In this document: positions 16,427-25,153 of the stretch, in pieces
Position numbering within the stretch: position 1 is the first letter of the stretch
How the letters are laid out: every line of letters starts with the position of its first letter
Source of the DNA: an uncultured Eubacteriales bacterium
GTDB taxonomy: Bacteria > Bacillota > Clostridia > Oscillospirales > Acutalibacteraceae
Length of the DNA stretch: 64,000 nucleotides
Direction of reading: 5' to 3'
Assembly: GCA_934486615.1 (NCBI GenBank)
Contig: CAKSQO010000001.1
Location: 1-64,000 of the forward strand
Position numbers and translations under genes: made by a program
Notes under the pieces: generated by a model
Database searches by the model: none
Seen by the model: only the letters and a program-made list of their open reading frames with translations
Told to the model about the DNA's origin: nothing

Positions 16427-16921
16427 GTGACTGTCGAACTGCAAAAGCTGTTCGCGGCGGACTCGGGAAGTATCCCGCTCCGTGCCGATTTCGATTTAAG
16501 CGAGACCGAGCTTGGCGGTGAATATCCGTTTAAGCGCCCGTTTTCCTTTGTCGGTCAGGTGATAAACCGCGCCGGCGCAGTCACTCTTGAGGGTGAGGTA
16601 AGCGGCGATTACGAGATCGCGTGCGACCGCTGCGGTGCCATGTTCACCGAGCGCGTAAAAGTGCCGATCGACTTTGTCGTTGTCGAGACCGCTCCCGAGG
16701 AGGAGCGCGACGATTACCTCGTCGCCGAAAACGGAAAGCTGGAGCTTGATCCCGTCGTCCGCACCGAGGTATTACTTGCGCTACCAACCAAGCACCTGTG
16801 CAAAGTTGACTGCAGGGGCTTGTGTAGTAATTGCGGTGCCGACCTTAACAAAGGCGAGTGTTCGTGCAGCAAAAAAGCGGACAACCCGTTCGCCGACGCG
16901 CTTTCGGCGTTTTTTGACTAA
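16427..16921 (+). CDS. YceD/DUF177 family protein
   Basis: The protein of about 165 residues has the DUF177 arrangement: an N-terminal beta domain with RCGAMF preceded by CD (CDRCG), and a C-terminal CKVDCRGLCSNCGADLN zinc-ribbon-like segment. In bacteria and plants the family is linked to 23S rRNA accumulation, and the gene is nearly always next to rpmF, as here (38 bases). The GGGGTGAT ribosome site favours the GTG at 16427; the ATG at 16421 is too close to it but is possible. Frames starting upstream begin inside the promoter and are excluded. Confidence 0.93.
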   Translation: MTVELQKLFAADSGSIPLRADFDLSETELGGEYPFKRPFSFVGQVINRAGAVTLEGEVSGDYEIACDRCGAMFTERVKVPIDFVVVETAPEEERDDYLVAENGKLELDPVVRTEVLLALPTKHLCKVDCRGLCSNCGADLNKGECSCSKKADNPFADALSAFFD

Positions 16922-16959
16922 CTTATAATTTTAACTATTACTGCAAGGAGGTGCTGACG

Positions 16960-17142
16960 ATGGCGGTACCGAAGAGAAAAACTTCCAAAGCAAGAAAGAA
17001 TAAGAGACGTTCCAATGTGTGGAAGATGGCTGCTCCCGAACTCGTAAGATGCCCTCAGTGCAACGAGTATAAGCGTCCTCACAGAGTATGCCACAACTGC
17101 GGTTATTACAACGGCAGACAGGTTCTTGTTAAAGAGGCTTAA
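16960..17142 (+). CDS. rpmF: 50S ribosomal protein L32
   Basis: The 60-residue protein begins MAVPKRKTSKARKNKRRS, the L32 signature, and carries two CxxC pairs (CPQC and CHNC), so it is the zinc-binding form. The start has a full AAGGAGGTG eight bases upstream. A terminator closes the yceD-rpmF unit 18 bases after the stop. Confidence 0.99.
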   Translation: MAVPKRKTSKARKNKRRSNVWKMAAPELVRCPQCNEYKRPHRVCHNCGYYNGRQVLVKEA

Positions 17143-17159
17143 ATCAGCTTAAAAGAGAG

Positions 17160-17196
17160 TATCCCCACGACGGTTTCTTCGTGGGGATATTTATTT
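17160..17196 (+). terminator. Terminator of yceD-rpmF
   Basis: Perfect 11-bp stem TATCCCCACGA/TCGTGGGGATA, eight-base loop, then TTTATTT. Confidence 0.92.
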
Positions 17197-17213
17197 AGAA
17201 AGGGGCTTATGCA

Positions 17214-18515
17214 ATGCCGGTAACGGTAACGGGCGTTTCGGTCGGCTCTCCCGCAGAGAAAAAGGGCGTAAGGGCAGGCGACGTTCTCATTTCCGTCAAC
17301 GGGAATGAAATAGAGGACGTGCTTGACTACCGCTTTCATATAGTCAACCGCAAGCTGCACCTTGTCCTCGAACGCGACGGCAGGCAGCATAACGTGACCT
17401 TGCACAAGGACGAGTTCGACGATCCCGGCCTTGAGTTCGGAACTTACCTTATGGACGAGCAGCAGCATTGCAAGAATAAGTGCATTTTCTGCTTCATCGA
17501 CCAGCTGCCAAAGGGGCTGCGGAGCAGTCTTTATTTCAAGGACGACGACTCCAGAATGTCATTTCTGTTCGGCAACTATATCACGCTGACTAACATCTCG
17601 GAGCACGAGGTCGACCGAATCATCAAAATGCACATCAGCCCTATAAATATATCGGTGCACACGACAAACCCCGAGCTGCGCGTCAGAATGATGAAAAACC
17701 GCCACGCAGGCGAAGCGCTGAAGATACTCTACCGCCTTGCCGAAGCGGGGACGAAGATAAACTGCCAGCTCGTGCTGTGCCCCGGGATAAACGACGGCGA
17801 CGAGCTGCGGCGCTCCTTGAGCGACCTTATCGCGCTGTATCCGTCGGTGCAGAGCGTCGCGTGCGTGCCCGTCGGACTGACAAAGTATCGCGACGGCCTT
17901 GAGCCGCTTGAGATGTACGGCCGCGATAACGCCGCCGAGGTCATTGACATAATCGAAGCCTGCGGCGACGAGTGCGTAAAGAGGTTCGGCGACCGCATAG
18001 CGTATGCAAGCGACGAGTTCTACCTCCGCGCGGGCAGAAAGCTGCCCGACAAGGAGTTCTACGGCGACTTTCAGCAAATCGAAAACGGCGTGGGAATGTG
18101 CACTCTCATGGGCAGCGAATTCGCCGACGCGGTTGCCATGTACGAAGCCGACGACATCAAGCGCGAGCTGTCGATGGCAACGGGAACGGGTTTCTATCCT
18201 CAATTATGCGAAATGGTTGACACGGCGGCTGAAAAATGGCATAATTTGAATTGCAAAGTTTACGGAATAGTCAACGACTTTTTCGGGCACGACATTACCG
18301 TCAGCGGTCTTGTAACAGGCGGTGACCTTATCGCTCAGCTTAAAGGCAAGCCGCTCGGCAAGCGCCTGCTGCTGCCGAGGTCGATGTTCCGCAGCGAGGG
18401 CGACATTATGCTCGACGACACGCCTATTGAAAAAATCGAGGAGGAGCTGGGCGTCGAAGTGCGCCTTATCCCGAACGACGGCTTTGAGCTGCTTGACGCG
18501 ATACTTGAACAGTGA
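17214..18515 (+). CDS. DUF512 radical SAM protein with N-terminal PDZ-like domain
   Basis: Residues 1-60 are a PDZ-like fold (VGSPAEKKGVRAGDVLISVNG). A radical SAM cluster motif follows at about residue 83 (CKNKCIFCF, CxxxCxxC type), then a TIM-barrel-like body and the C-terminal DUF512 region with GDLIAQL and LPRSMFRSEGDIMLDD. This matches the TIGR03279-type family, whose reaction is unknown. It is very often upstream of der in Clostridia, as here. AAAGGGG lies 10 bases before the ATG. Confidence 0.93.
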   Translation: MPVTVTGVSVGSPAEKKGVRAGDVLISVNGNEIEDVLDYRFHIVNRKLHLVLERDGRQHNVTLHKDEFDDPGLEFGTYLMDEQQHCKNKCIFCFIDQLPKGLRSSLYFKDDDSRMSFLFGNYITLTNISEHEVDRIIKMHISPINISVHTTNPELRVRMMKNRHAGEALKILYRLAEAGTKINCQLVLCPGINDGDELRRSLSDLIALYPSVQSVACVPVGLTKYRDGLEPLEMYGRDNAAEVIDIIEACGDECVKRFGDRIAYASDEFYLRAGRKLPDKEFYGDFQQIENGVGMCTLMGSEFADAVAMYEADDIKRELSMATGTGFYPQLCEMVDTAAEKWHNLNCKVYGIVNDFFGHDITVSGLVTGGDLIAQLKGKPLGKRLLLPRSMFRSEGDIMLDDTPIEKIEEELGVEVRLIPNDGFELLDAILEQ

Positions 18516-18613
18516 TCAAAGCGAACGGCACGCTTTCGTCGGCTTTTTATCAGCACAGAATGTCGCTTTTGCCGAAAAATGCGCTTTAACCTGTAACAGA
18601 AAGTGAGAAAGAA

Positions 18614-19936
18614 ATGGCCAAACCTATTGTTGCTATAGTCGGCCGCCCGAACGTGGGCAAGTCGACCCTCTTTAATAAGCTGATAGGCCGTCGCCTGTCG
18701 ATTGTCGACGATACGCCCGGCGTCACACGCGACCGCATTTACGGCGAGTGTGAGTGGCAAAACCGCAAGGTCATGCTCGTCGATACGGGCGGTATTGAGC
18801 CTTACAGCGACGACGTTATCCTGTCGCAGATGCGCCGTCAGGCGGAGCTTGCGGTCGACACGGCCGACGTTATTATTCTTGTCACCGACATTCGCAGCGG
18901 CCTTGTCGCGACCGACGAGGAAGTTGCCGCGATGCTGCGCAAAAGCGGCAAGCCCATCGTACTGTGTGTGAACAAGTGCGACTCGGTCGGCGCGACTCCG
19001 ATGGAGTTCTACGAGCTTTATAACCTCGGCCTCGGCGACCCGATAGCCGTTTCCGCCGTCCACGGCCACGGCACGGGCGACCTGCTCGACGCTGTGTTCG
19101 AGCATCTGCCCGAGAGTGACGAGGAGGAGGAGCCCGACCGTATCAACGTCGCCGTCATCGGCAAGCCGAACGTCGGCAAGTCCTCGCTTGTCAATGCGAT
19201 TTCGGGCGAGGAGCGCGTTATCGTCAGCAACATCGCGGGCACGACGCGCGACTCTATCGACACTTATATCGACAACAAATACGGCAAGTTCAACTTCATC
19301 GACACCGCGGGACTCAGGCGCAAAAGCCGCGTTACCGACCAGATCGAGCACTACAGCAACCTGCGTGCTCAGATGGCGGTCGACCGCGCGGACGTGTGCG
19401 TTATTATGATCGACGCGGTCGAGGGCTTCACCGAGCAGGACTCCAAGGTCGCGGGGCTTGCGCTCGACGCGGGCTGCGGCTGTATAATCGCCGTCAACAA
19501 GTGGGACGCCGTCGAAAAGACGGGCAAGACGATGGACGCCTATCGCAAGAGCCTGATGAACGACTTTGCGTTTATGACCTACGCGCCGATAGTTTTCATC
19601 TCGGCCAAGACGGGGCTGCGCCTCGACCGCCTGTTTGAGCTTATCAAATACGTCCACACGCAGAACACCATGCGCATTTCCACCGGTATGCTCAACGACC
19701 TGCTCGCCGACGCTACTGCGCGCGTTCAGCCGCCGACGGACAAGGGTCGCAGGCTTCGCATCTACTACATTACGCAGCCGTCGACCAAGCCGCCGACATT
19801 CGTCTGCTTCTGCAACAGGGCGGATCTGTTCCACTATTCCTATCAGCGCTATATCGAGAACCGGATACGGTCGACCTTCGGCCTTGAGGGTACTCCTGTG
19901 CGCTTTGTCATAAGAGAACGCGGGGAGGGCAAGTAG
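18614..19936 (+). CDS. der: Ribosome biogenesis GTPase Der (EngA)
   Basis: Two G domains in tandem are present: GRPNVGKSTLF with DTGGIEPY and NKCD in the first half, GKPNVGKSSLV with DTAGLRRKSR and NKWD in the second, then a KH-like C-terminal domain. Length 440 is normal. Der acts in 50S subunit assembly. It is followed by plsY (5-base gap) and gpsA, a conserved Firmicute order. Confidence 0.98.
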   Translation: MAKPIVAIVGRPNVGKSTLFNKLIGRRLSIVDDTPGVTRDRIYGECEWQNRKVMLVDTGGIEPYSDDVILSQMRRQAELAVDTADVIILVTDIRSGLVATDEEVAAMLRKSGKPIVLCVNKCDSVGATPMEFYELYNLGLGDPIAVSAVHGHGTGDLLDAVFEHLPESDEEEEPDRINVAVIGKPNVGKSSLVNAISGEERVIVSNIAGTTRDSIDTYIDNKYGKFNFIDTAGLRRKSRVTDQIEHYSNLRAQMAVDRADVCVIMIDAVEGFTEQDSKVAGLALDAGCGCIIAVNKWDAVEKTGKTMDAYRKSLMNDFAFMTYAPIVFISAKTGLRLDRLFELIKYVHTQNTMRISTGMLNDLLADATARVQPPTDKGRRLRIYYITQPSTKPPTFVCFCNRADLFHYSYQRYIENRIRSTFGLEGTPVRFVIRERGEGK

Positions 19937-19941
19937 CCTAA

Positions 19942-20616
19942 ATGCTCAACTATATTCTGATTTTGCTGGCTTCGTTGGCCGTGTGCTACCTTATCGGCAG
20001 CGTTAATTTTGCAATGATAACCGCGCGCATTTGCGCCCATAAGGACGTCCGTACCGACGGCAGCGGCAACGCGGGTATGACCAACGTAATACGCACCGTC
20101 GGGCTTAAAGCGGGGCTTGTCACGTTTGTCGGCGATATGCTCAAGGGCGTTGCGGCTCTGATGCTTGTAAAACACTTGCTTTTGCAGCCGTTCTATGCGG
20201 CGGCCGACGGGCAGATAAGCGCTCTGCTTGCGCCCGAGTATGCGCTGTATATTTGCGGCGCCGCGTGTATGCTCGGGCACATTTTCCCGCTTTACTACCA
20301 GTTCCGCGGCGGCAAGGGAGTGTCCACCGCCATCGGCGTGCTGTTTTGCATCAACTGGCAGGCGGCGGCGTTCGTGCTGGCGACATTCCTTATTCTGCTC
20401 ATCATCACAAAGATGGTCTCGATAGGCTCTGTTATGGGCGCGGTCGAGTGGATAATTTATTCGTTCATCTATGCGGCAGACAAGGGGATAGGCCTGCAGC
20501 TTTACACGACTCTGCTTGCGGCCGTGATAGGCGGGCTTGTCATAATCAAGCACAAGGACAACATCATCCGCCTTCATCGCGGAGAGGAAAAGATGCTCAG
20601 CACCAAAAAGAAATGA
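19942..20616 (+). CDS. plsY: Acyl-phosphate:glycerol-3-phosphate acyltransferase PlsY
   Basis: The 224-residue membrane protein has five predicted transmembrane segments and the three PlsY motifs: SGNAGMTNVIR (glycine/serine loop), GHIFPLYYQFRGGKGVSTA, and the later KHKDNI. It transfers an acyl group from acyl-phosphate to glycerol-3-phosphate, the first step of phospholipid synthesis. It directly precedes gpsA, which supplies the substrate. Confidence 0.97.
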   Translation: MLNYILILLASLAVCYLIGSVNFAMITARICAHKDVRTDGSGNAGMTNVIRTVGLKAGLVTFVGDMLKGVAALMLVKHLLLQPFYAAADGQISALLAPEYALYICGAACMLGHIFPLYYQFRGGKGVSTAIGVLFCINWQAAAFVLATFLILLIITKMVSIGSVMGAVEWIIYSFIYAADKGIGLQLYTTLLAAVIGGLVIIKHKDNIIRLHRGEEKMLSTKKK

Positions 20617-20631
20617 TCGGGGGTTTTTGAT

Positions 20632-21639
20632 ATGTCAAAAATAACCGTACTCGGCTCGGGCGGTTGGGGAATGGCTCTCGCCTGCACCCTTGCGGTCAAC
20701 GGCCACGATGTGAGTCTGTGGTCGCCTTTTGAGCAGGAGGTCGCCTCGCTTAAGGAGCAGCACGGCAATCCCAAGCTGCTGAGCGGCGTGACCCTGACCG
20801 ACAGCATACATATAACGGGCGAGCTTGACTGTGTGCGGGACAGCGACGTCGTCGTAATCGCCACGCCGAGCTTTGCCGTAAGGCAGACGGCGCACCGCCT
20901 GCAGGGCGTTCTGCGAGACGGCACGGTGGTCGTAAACGTCGCCAAGGGCTTTGAAAAAGACACGCTGAAGCTGCTCTCTCAGGTTGTTGAGGAGGAGCTT
21001 CCGGGTGCGCGCACGGTCGTGCTCTCGGGCCCGTCACACGCTGAGGAGGTCGCGCGCGGAGTGCCGACGTCGGTCGTCGCCGCGAGCGATGATATGGCCG
21101 CCGCGGAGTATGTGCAGGACACGTTTATGAACCCGAATTTTCGCGTTTATACCCACGACGACGTAGTCGGAGTGGAGGTCGGCGGCGCGCTGAAGAATAT
21201 CATTGCGCTGTGCGCGGGCATTTGCGACGGACTTGAGGTCGGCGACAATGCCAAAGCGGCGCTCATCACGCGCGGACTCAGCGAGATCGCGCGGCTGGGC
21301 GTTGCAATGGGCGCGTCGGAAGAAACGCTCGCGGGGCTTGCGGGGGTCGGTGACCTTATCGTCACCTGTATGTCGATGCACAGCCGCAACCGCCGCTTCG
21401 GTATACTCATCGGCAAGGGGGTGCCCGCCGACGAGGCGCTCAAGGAGATCGGTATGACCGTCGAGGGCTACCACGCCGCCGCAATCGCGCGTCGGCTGGC
21501 GCTCAGATACGGCATTGAGATGCCGATATGCGAGCAGTGCTACCGCATACTCTACGAGGGCGTCAGCCCCACGGATGCGATAAATCATCTTATGACGCGA
21601 CCTAAGAAGCACGAGCGCGAGCATTCGTGGAAGCGCTGA
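20632..21639 (+). CDS. gpsA: NAD(P)H-dependent glycerol-3-phosphate dehydrogenase
   Basis: A Rossmann motif VLGSGGWGMALA at the N-terminus, VNVAKGFEKDTLK, LSGPSHAEEVARG and the catalytic lysine segment VGGALKNIIALCAGICDGLEVGD are all present (335 residues). It reduces dihydroxyacetone phosphate to glycerol-3-phosphate for PlsY. The ribosome site is GGGGG before the ATG. Last gene of the DUF512-der-plsY-gpsA run. Confidence 0.98.
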   Translation: MSKITVLGSGGWGMALACTLAVNGHDVSLWSPFEQEVASLKEQHGNPKLLSGVTLTDSIHITGELDCVRDSDVVVIATPSFAVRQTAHRLQGVLRDGTVVVNVAKGFEKDTLKLLSQVVEEELPGARTVVLSGPSHAEEVARGVPTSVVAASDDMAAAEYVQDTFMNPNFRVYTHDDVVGVEVGGALKNIIALCAGICDGLEVGDNAKAALITRGLSEIARLGVAMGASEETLAGLAGVGDLIVTCMSMHSRNRRFGILIGKGVPADEALKEIGMTVEGYHAAAIARRLALRYGIEMPICEQCYRILYEGVSPTDAINHLMTRPKKHEREHSWKR

Positions 21640-21747
21640 TTTTCAGCGTACCCAAGCGTGATACCCGAACGCGGCTCAAGAGCGCGATCGGCGCACATGA
21701 TCAGCGTACCAGAGCGCGCATGGCCGCTTATCACGCGATAATAAATC

Positions 21748-21792
21748 AATCCCCGCCGCACGGGCTTTTACGCTCAAGCGGCGGGGATTTTG
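21748..21792 (+). terminator. Terminator after gpsA
   Basis: Perfect 12-bp stem AATCCCCGCCGC/GCGGCGGGGATT, 18-base loop, then a short T run. The 110 bases between the gpsA stop and the stem contain two imperfect copies of TCAGCGTACC(C)A-AGCG but no gene. Confidence 0.88.
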
Positions 21793-21814
21793 CGTTATAA
21801 AGTGCAGCGGCGTT

Positions 21815-22855
21815 TTACGTCACTGTTCTGCGCACGACGGGGATAAGCTGCAGCAGCTTGACAATAAGCCCCGAGACTGCGAACACGGCCAGCGCATAGC
21901 ACCATCTGGCGGGCGCGCCGACAAAGGTGATACGGAAGTTATTCTCGACAATCATCATAATAAACATGTGAATGAGATAAATCCCGAAGGTCTGCCCGCT
22001 GAAAAAGCCGATTATCCTGTTAACGGCGGCGGGGAAGCGGTCAAACGGAATACGCCTGAACAGCAGAAAGATTGCGGCGGCGTACAGCACGCTCGGCACG
22101 TTGAGGTACCCCTTGAACAGCTTGTTTATCGCGTTGTCCTGATACGACATATACCACGTTCCGAAAAAGTGGACGAGCAGCCCCGCCGCGCCCGCGATGT
22201 ATACGGCTGCACGCTGCTTTGCGCTCAGCTCACAGCGGTCGAGGCAGTAGCCGATGACGGGGAAGATGAGGTAGCCCGCACAGGCGAAAAAGCTGAAATT
22301 CGGGTTTGCGTTTATTCTCCCGCCCGTCAGCGAGCAGAGAAACGGCAGCAGCGAATTGACCGTGAATGCGGCGATGATTATGTAGCCGAATACCTTCTTG
22401 CGCTTGCTTTCGTCTATTGCAGCCAGAACGGGTATCGACAGATAAACGCCGAACAGAATAATGAAGAAATAATATATTGCGATGTACTTGTTATTTATAA
22501 CCGAGTCGATGATTGCCGTCGGCGAGAGGTCGTAAGTACCCCCCCTATTTTGCCAAATCGTAAAACCGATTGCAAACAGACTCCAGAACACAAACGGTAT
22601 TACGGTTTTGCTGATGCGCTTTTTAAAGTATTCTTTAAGGCTGTATTTTTTGCCGAAGTCCATCAGCGTTGCGCCCGAGATCATCAAGAACACGGGCACG
22701 GCGAAGTAACACACGCTTTCGGTCAGGTTTGCGAATACCCAGGTGCGGTATTTGTTGAAGCTCCAGAAGCTGCTTGTGTGCATAAGCACTACCGCAAGGC
22801 ACGAAACGACGTTCAGCGCCGTGATATACAGCTTTTTGCCGCTTTTACTTTCCAT
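21815..22855 (-). CDS. Membrane acyltransferase, family 3 (OafA-like)
   Basis: The 346-residue protein has about ten hydrophobic segments and the acyltransferase-3 hallmarks: an N-terminal TM with the conserved histidine in VLMHTSSFW, the FAVPVFLMISGATL segment in TM2 and the basic KEYFKKRISKTVIPF loop. Members O-acylate cell-wall or extracellular glycans, or transfer succinyl groups. It begins six bases after the LysR gene and shares its transcript. The ATG has AAGGAG about 12 bases upstream. Confidence 0.9.
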   Translation of the reverse strand: MESKSGKKLYITALNVVSCLAVVLMHTSSFWSFNKYRTWVFANLTESVCYFAVPVFLMISGATLMDFGKKYSLKEYFKKRISKTVIPFVFWSLFAIGFTIWQNRGGTYDLSPTAIIDSVINNKYIAIYYFFIILFGVYLSIPVLAAIDESKRKKVFGYIIIAAFTVNSLLPFLCSLTGGRINANPNFSFFACAGYLIFPVIGYCLDRCELSAKQRAAVYIAGAAGLLVHFFGTWYMSYQDNAINKLFKGYLNVPSVLYAAAIFLLFRRIPFDRFPAAVNRIIGFFSGQTFGIYLIHMFIMMIVENNFRITFVGAPARWCYALAVFAVSGLIVKLLQLIPVVRRTVT

Positions 22856-22861
22856 ATAAGC

Positions 22862-23800
22862 TTATGCTCCTTTTTCCCCCTCGGGTATGCCGAGGTAGGC
22901 TTTGACTTCGTTTATATAGCGCCGGCCGATGGAGCTTAGCAGGCTGCTTTTTTTGGTGATATAGCCTATCTCCATAACGCTGCTCTCGCTGACCGAGTCG
23001 GGGCTGAGCCTGACGGCCACATAGTCGTCGCCGTTGAGCTCCTCGCAGATTATGCCCGAGCAGAGGGTGTAGCCGTTCAGCCCTATCATCAGATTGAGCA
23101 TCGTCGCGCGGTCGTTGGCCTTTATAATGCGGGTGTAATCCTTGGTGCTGAGAATTTCCTCCGCAAAGTAGAACGAGCTTGCGTCGCCCTGCTCGAACGA
23201 GAGGCAGGGGTAGTCCTTCAGCTCGTCGAAGCGTATCTCGTCGCGCTTTGCGAGCGGGTGACCCGACCAAAGGTAGACGTAGGCGCGGCAGTCGATGAGA
23301 TGGTGGAACTCGAGCGAAGCGGTGTTGAGCAGCTTGGTTATCGCGGCGCGGTTGAAGTCGCTTAAATAGAGTATGCCGACCTCGCTGCGCATATTGGCAA
23401 CGTCGTAGATGACGTCGCGGGTCTTGGTCTCGCGAATGGCGAACTCGTACTCGGAGGTGTCGAAGTCCTTGACCAGCTCGACAAATGCCTTTACGGCGAA
23501 GGAGTAGTGCTGCGTTGAAACGCCGAACTTCTTTTTCAGCGTGTGAGCCTTGCCGTATTTATCCATAAGCGCCTCGTACTGATTGTAGACCTGCCGCGCG
23601 TAGAGAATGAACTCTGCGCCGTCGGCGGTCAGCGACACTCCGCGCCCCGAGCGGTTGAAAATCGTTATGCCAAGCTCCTTTTCAAGCTCCTTTACGGCGC
23701 TTGTCAGCGACGGCTGCGAGACATAGAGCACCTCGGCGGCCTTGTTGAGCGAGCCTATCTCGGCGATGGTTATGGCGTAGTTGAGCTGCTGAATCGTCAA
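22862..23800 (-). CDS. LysR family transcriptional regulator
   Basis: The N-terminal helix-turn-helix (IAEIGSLNKAAEVLYVSQPSLTSAVKELEKELG) is the standard LysR core, followed by a periplasmic-binding-like effector domain; 312 residues is normal. The start is TTG at 23800 with AGGAGG eight bases upstream. It is co-transcribed with the acyltransferase. The cysK gene lies just upstream on the same strand, and LysR proteins such as CysB/CysL often control cysteine synthesis, so cysK is a possible target, but this is inference. Confidence 0.95.
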   Translation of the reverse strand: MTIQQLNYAITIAEIGSLNKAAEVLYVSQPSLTSAVKELEKELGITIFNRSGRGVSLTADGAEFILYARQVYNQYEALMDKYGKAHTLKKKFGVSTQHYSFAVKAFVELVKDFDTSEYEFAIRETKTRDVIYDVANMRSEVGILYLSDFNRAAITKLLNTASLEFHHLIDCRAYVYLWSGHPLAKRDEIRFDELKDYPCLSFEQGDASSFYFAEEILSTKDYTRIIKANDRATMLNLMIGLNGYTLCSGIICEELNGDDYVAVRLSPDSVSESSVMEIGYITKKSSLLSSIGRRYINEVKAYLGIPEGEKGA

Positions 23801-23833
23801 GCGATTTTCCTCCTTTTTTCGACATATAAATCA

Positions 23834-23862
23834 AGTATAGCCCGCGCCGGCGTTATTGTCAA
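23834..23862 (-). promoter_or_regulatory. Promoter of the LysR-acyltransferase operon
   Basis: Minus strand TTGACA, 17 bases, TATACT, located between the cysK terminator and the TTG start. Confidence 0.85.
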
Positions 23863-23868
23863 GCGCGC

Positions 23869-23898
23869 AAAAAAGCCTCCGCAGTGTGCGGAGGCTTT
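23869..23898 (-). terminator. Terminator of cysK
   Basis: Perfect 12-bp stem AAAGCCTCCGCA/TGCGGAGGCTTT, three-base loop, then six T on the minus strand. Confidence 0.95.
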
Positions 23899-23919
23899 GA
23901 GCTTTCAGCCGAATTTGAC

Positions 23920-24849
23920 TCAGTCGGCGAACATAGGGGTGGAGAGGTAGCGCTCACCGGTGTCGGGCAGCAGGGCGACGATGACCTTGCCCTTGTTCTC
24001 GGGCCGCTTTGCAAGCTCGGTCGCGGCGAAAACGGCCGCGCCGGACGAAATGCCGACGAGTATGCCGTTCTCCTGTGCCAAAGCCTTGCCGGTGGCGAAA
24101 GCGTCCTCGTTCGAGACGGTGACTATCTCGTCATAAACGCCGGTGTTGAGCGTGTCGGGAACGAAGCCCGCGCCGATGCCCTGAATCTTGTGCGGGCCGG
24201 GAGTGCCCTTTGACAGAACGGGCGAGGTGGCAGGCTCAACTGCGACGACCTTGACGTTCGGGTTCTGCGACTTGAGATATTCGCCGACGCCGGTGACAGT
24301 GCCGCCGGTGCCTACGCCTGCGACAAAGATGTCGACCTTGCCGTCGGTGTCCTCCCAGATTTCGGGACCGGTGGTCGCACGGTGAACAGCTGGGTTGGCG
24401 GGGTTTGTGAACTGGCTGGGAATGAAGCTGTTCGGAGTTTCCTCCGCAAGCTCCTGAGCCTTGGCGATAGCGCCCTTCATGCCTTTAGCGCCCTCGGTCA
24501 GCACAAGCTGCGCGCCGTAGGCCTTGAGCAGGTTGCGGCGCTCGACGCTCATCGTCTCGGGCATGGTGAGAATGACCTTGTAGCCGCGTGCAGCCGCAAC
24601 GGAAGCGAGGCCGATGCCCGTGTTGCCGCTGGTCGGCTCGATGATGACGGTGTCCTTGTTGACAAGGCCCTTGGCCTCGGCGTCGTCAAGCATCGCCTTG
24701 GCGATTCTGTCCTTAACGCTGCCTGCGGGATTGAAGAACTCAACTTTGGCAACGATAGTGGCCTCAAGGCCGCGCTTTTCGGCGTACTTGCCGAGCCTGA
24801 CAAGGGGGGTGTGTCCGATAAGGTCGGTGATCTGTTCGTAAATTTTCAT
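23920..24849 (-). CDS. cysK: Cysteine synthase A (O-acetylserine sulfhydrylase)
   Basis: The 309-residue PLP enzyme shows the Schiff-base lysine (K46) in NPAGSVKDRIAKAML, the substrate loop TSGNTG (73-78), the phosphate-binding GVGTGGTVTG and a C-terminal SSGAA. It makes cysteine from O-acetylserine and sulfide. AAGGAG lies before the ATG. A leader of about 185 bases from a perfect promoter contains an 18-codon leader ORF and a hairpin, suggesting control at the RNA level as well as at the operator by the start site. Confidence 0.98.
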   Translation of the reverse strand: MKIYEQITDLIGHTPLVRLGKYAEKRGLEATIVAKVEFFNPAGSVKDRIAKAMLDDAEAKGLVNKDTVIIEPTSGNTGIGLASVAAARGYKVILTMPETMSVERRNLLKAYGAQLVLTEGAKGMKGAIAKAQELAEETPNSFIPSQFTNPANPAVHRATTGPEIWEDTDGKVDIFVAGVGTGGTVTGVGEYLKSQNPNVKVVAVEPATSPVLSKGTPGPHKIQGIGAGFVPDTLNTGVYDEIVTVSNEDAFATGKALAQENGILVGISSGAAVFAATELAKRPENKGKVIVALLPDTGERYLSTPMFAD

Positions 24850-24906
24850 TTTAATTAGCTCCTTTTAATAAGTAAGTTTTTAGGATTAAACGGTTTTCGA
24901 TCGGTC

Positions 24907-24934
24907 GTCAGGCGAGGAGCCGACATCGCCTGAC
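24907..24934 (-). promoter_or_regulatory. Hairpin at the end of the cysK leader ORF
   Basis: GTCAGGCGA and TCGCCTGAC form a perfect 9-bp stem with loop TGTCGGCTCC. The loop segment GGCTCCT can pair over seven bases (one G-U) with AGGAGCT, the cysK ribosome site. There is no T-tract, so this is not an intrinsic terminator; control of translation or a ribosome-stalling switch is more likely. Confidence 0.6.
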
Positions 24935-24964
24935 CGCCCGCGAAAATTTGAGAATATTCATCAT
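24908..24964 (-). CDS. Leader peptide upstream of cysK (18 residues, one Cys)
   Basis: The frame encodes MMNILKFSRAVRRCRLLA and ends in TGA 58 bases before the cysK ATG. It has AAGGAG nine bases before its ATG, so it should be translated. Its cysteine codon (TGT, residue 14) sits exactly at the loop of a hairpin formed by codons 11-13 and the stop-codon region. Placement in front of the cysteine synthase gene and a single cysteine codon at the hairpin suggest a cysteine-sensing leader. The function is inference; no family was recognised. Confidence 0.7.
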   Translation of the reverse strand: MMNILKFSRAVRRCRLLA

Positions 24965-25018
24965 AACAAAGCACTCCTTTTCGGGTCTCGGCGAGGGGTG
25001 ATTCCGAATACCTACAAC

Positions 25019-25037
25019 GCCTACTTGTTTGATAGGC
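25019..25037 (-). promoter_or_regulatory. Inverted repeat at the cysK start site (operator candidate)
   Basis: GCCTA-N9-TAGGC lies at about +1 to +16 of the cysK transcript. On the minus strand it reads GCCTATCAAACAAGTAGGC. A close relative lies at the start site of the facing sulfur-relay operon (25190-25208). The CCTA...TAGG layout recalls Rrf2-type (CymR-like) sites, but the regulator is not in the window. Confidence 0.6.
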
Positions 25038-25040
25038 TTT

Positions 25041-25069
25041 ATTATAGCACCCGCACCTCTGTCTGTCAA
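25041..25069 (-). promoter_or_regulatory. Perfect-consensus sigma-A promoter of cysK
   Basis: Minus strand TTGACA, 17 bases, TATAAT. Such a strong promoter usually needs repression, which fits the inverted repeat placed directly at the start site. Confidence 0.93.
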
Positions 25070-25153
25070 CAGTTTTTTTAAAATTATGAAAAAAATTCCG
25101 TTCGCGCCATTTTGCCGCCTATTATATATAGTAAGGCTCAAGTGCGGGCGTTC

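Noticed and set aside
18335..19834. Long open frame opposite der
   Set aside because: Shadow of a certain gene; composition is low-complexity Arg/Ala/Val without motifs.
24908..25141. A longer 77-codon protein upstream of cysK
   Set aside because: Its upper part spans the promoter and start site; only the final 18 codons have a ribosome site and lie in the transcript.
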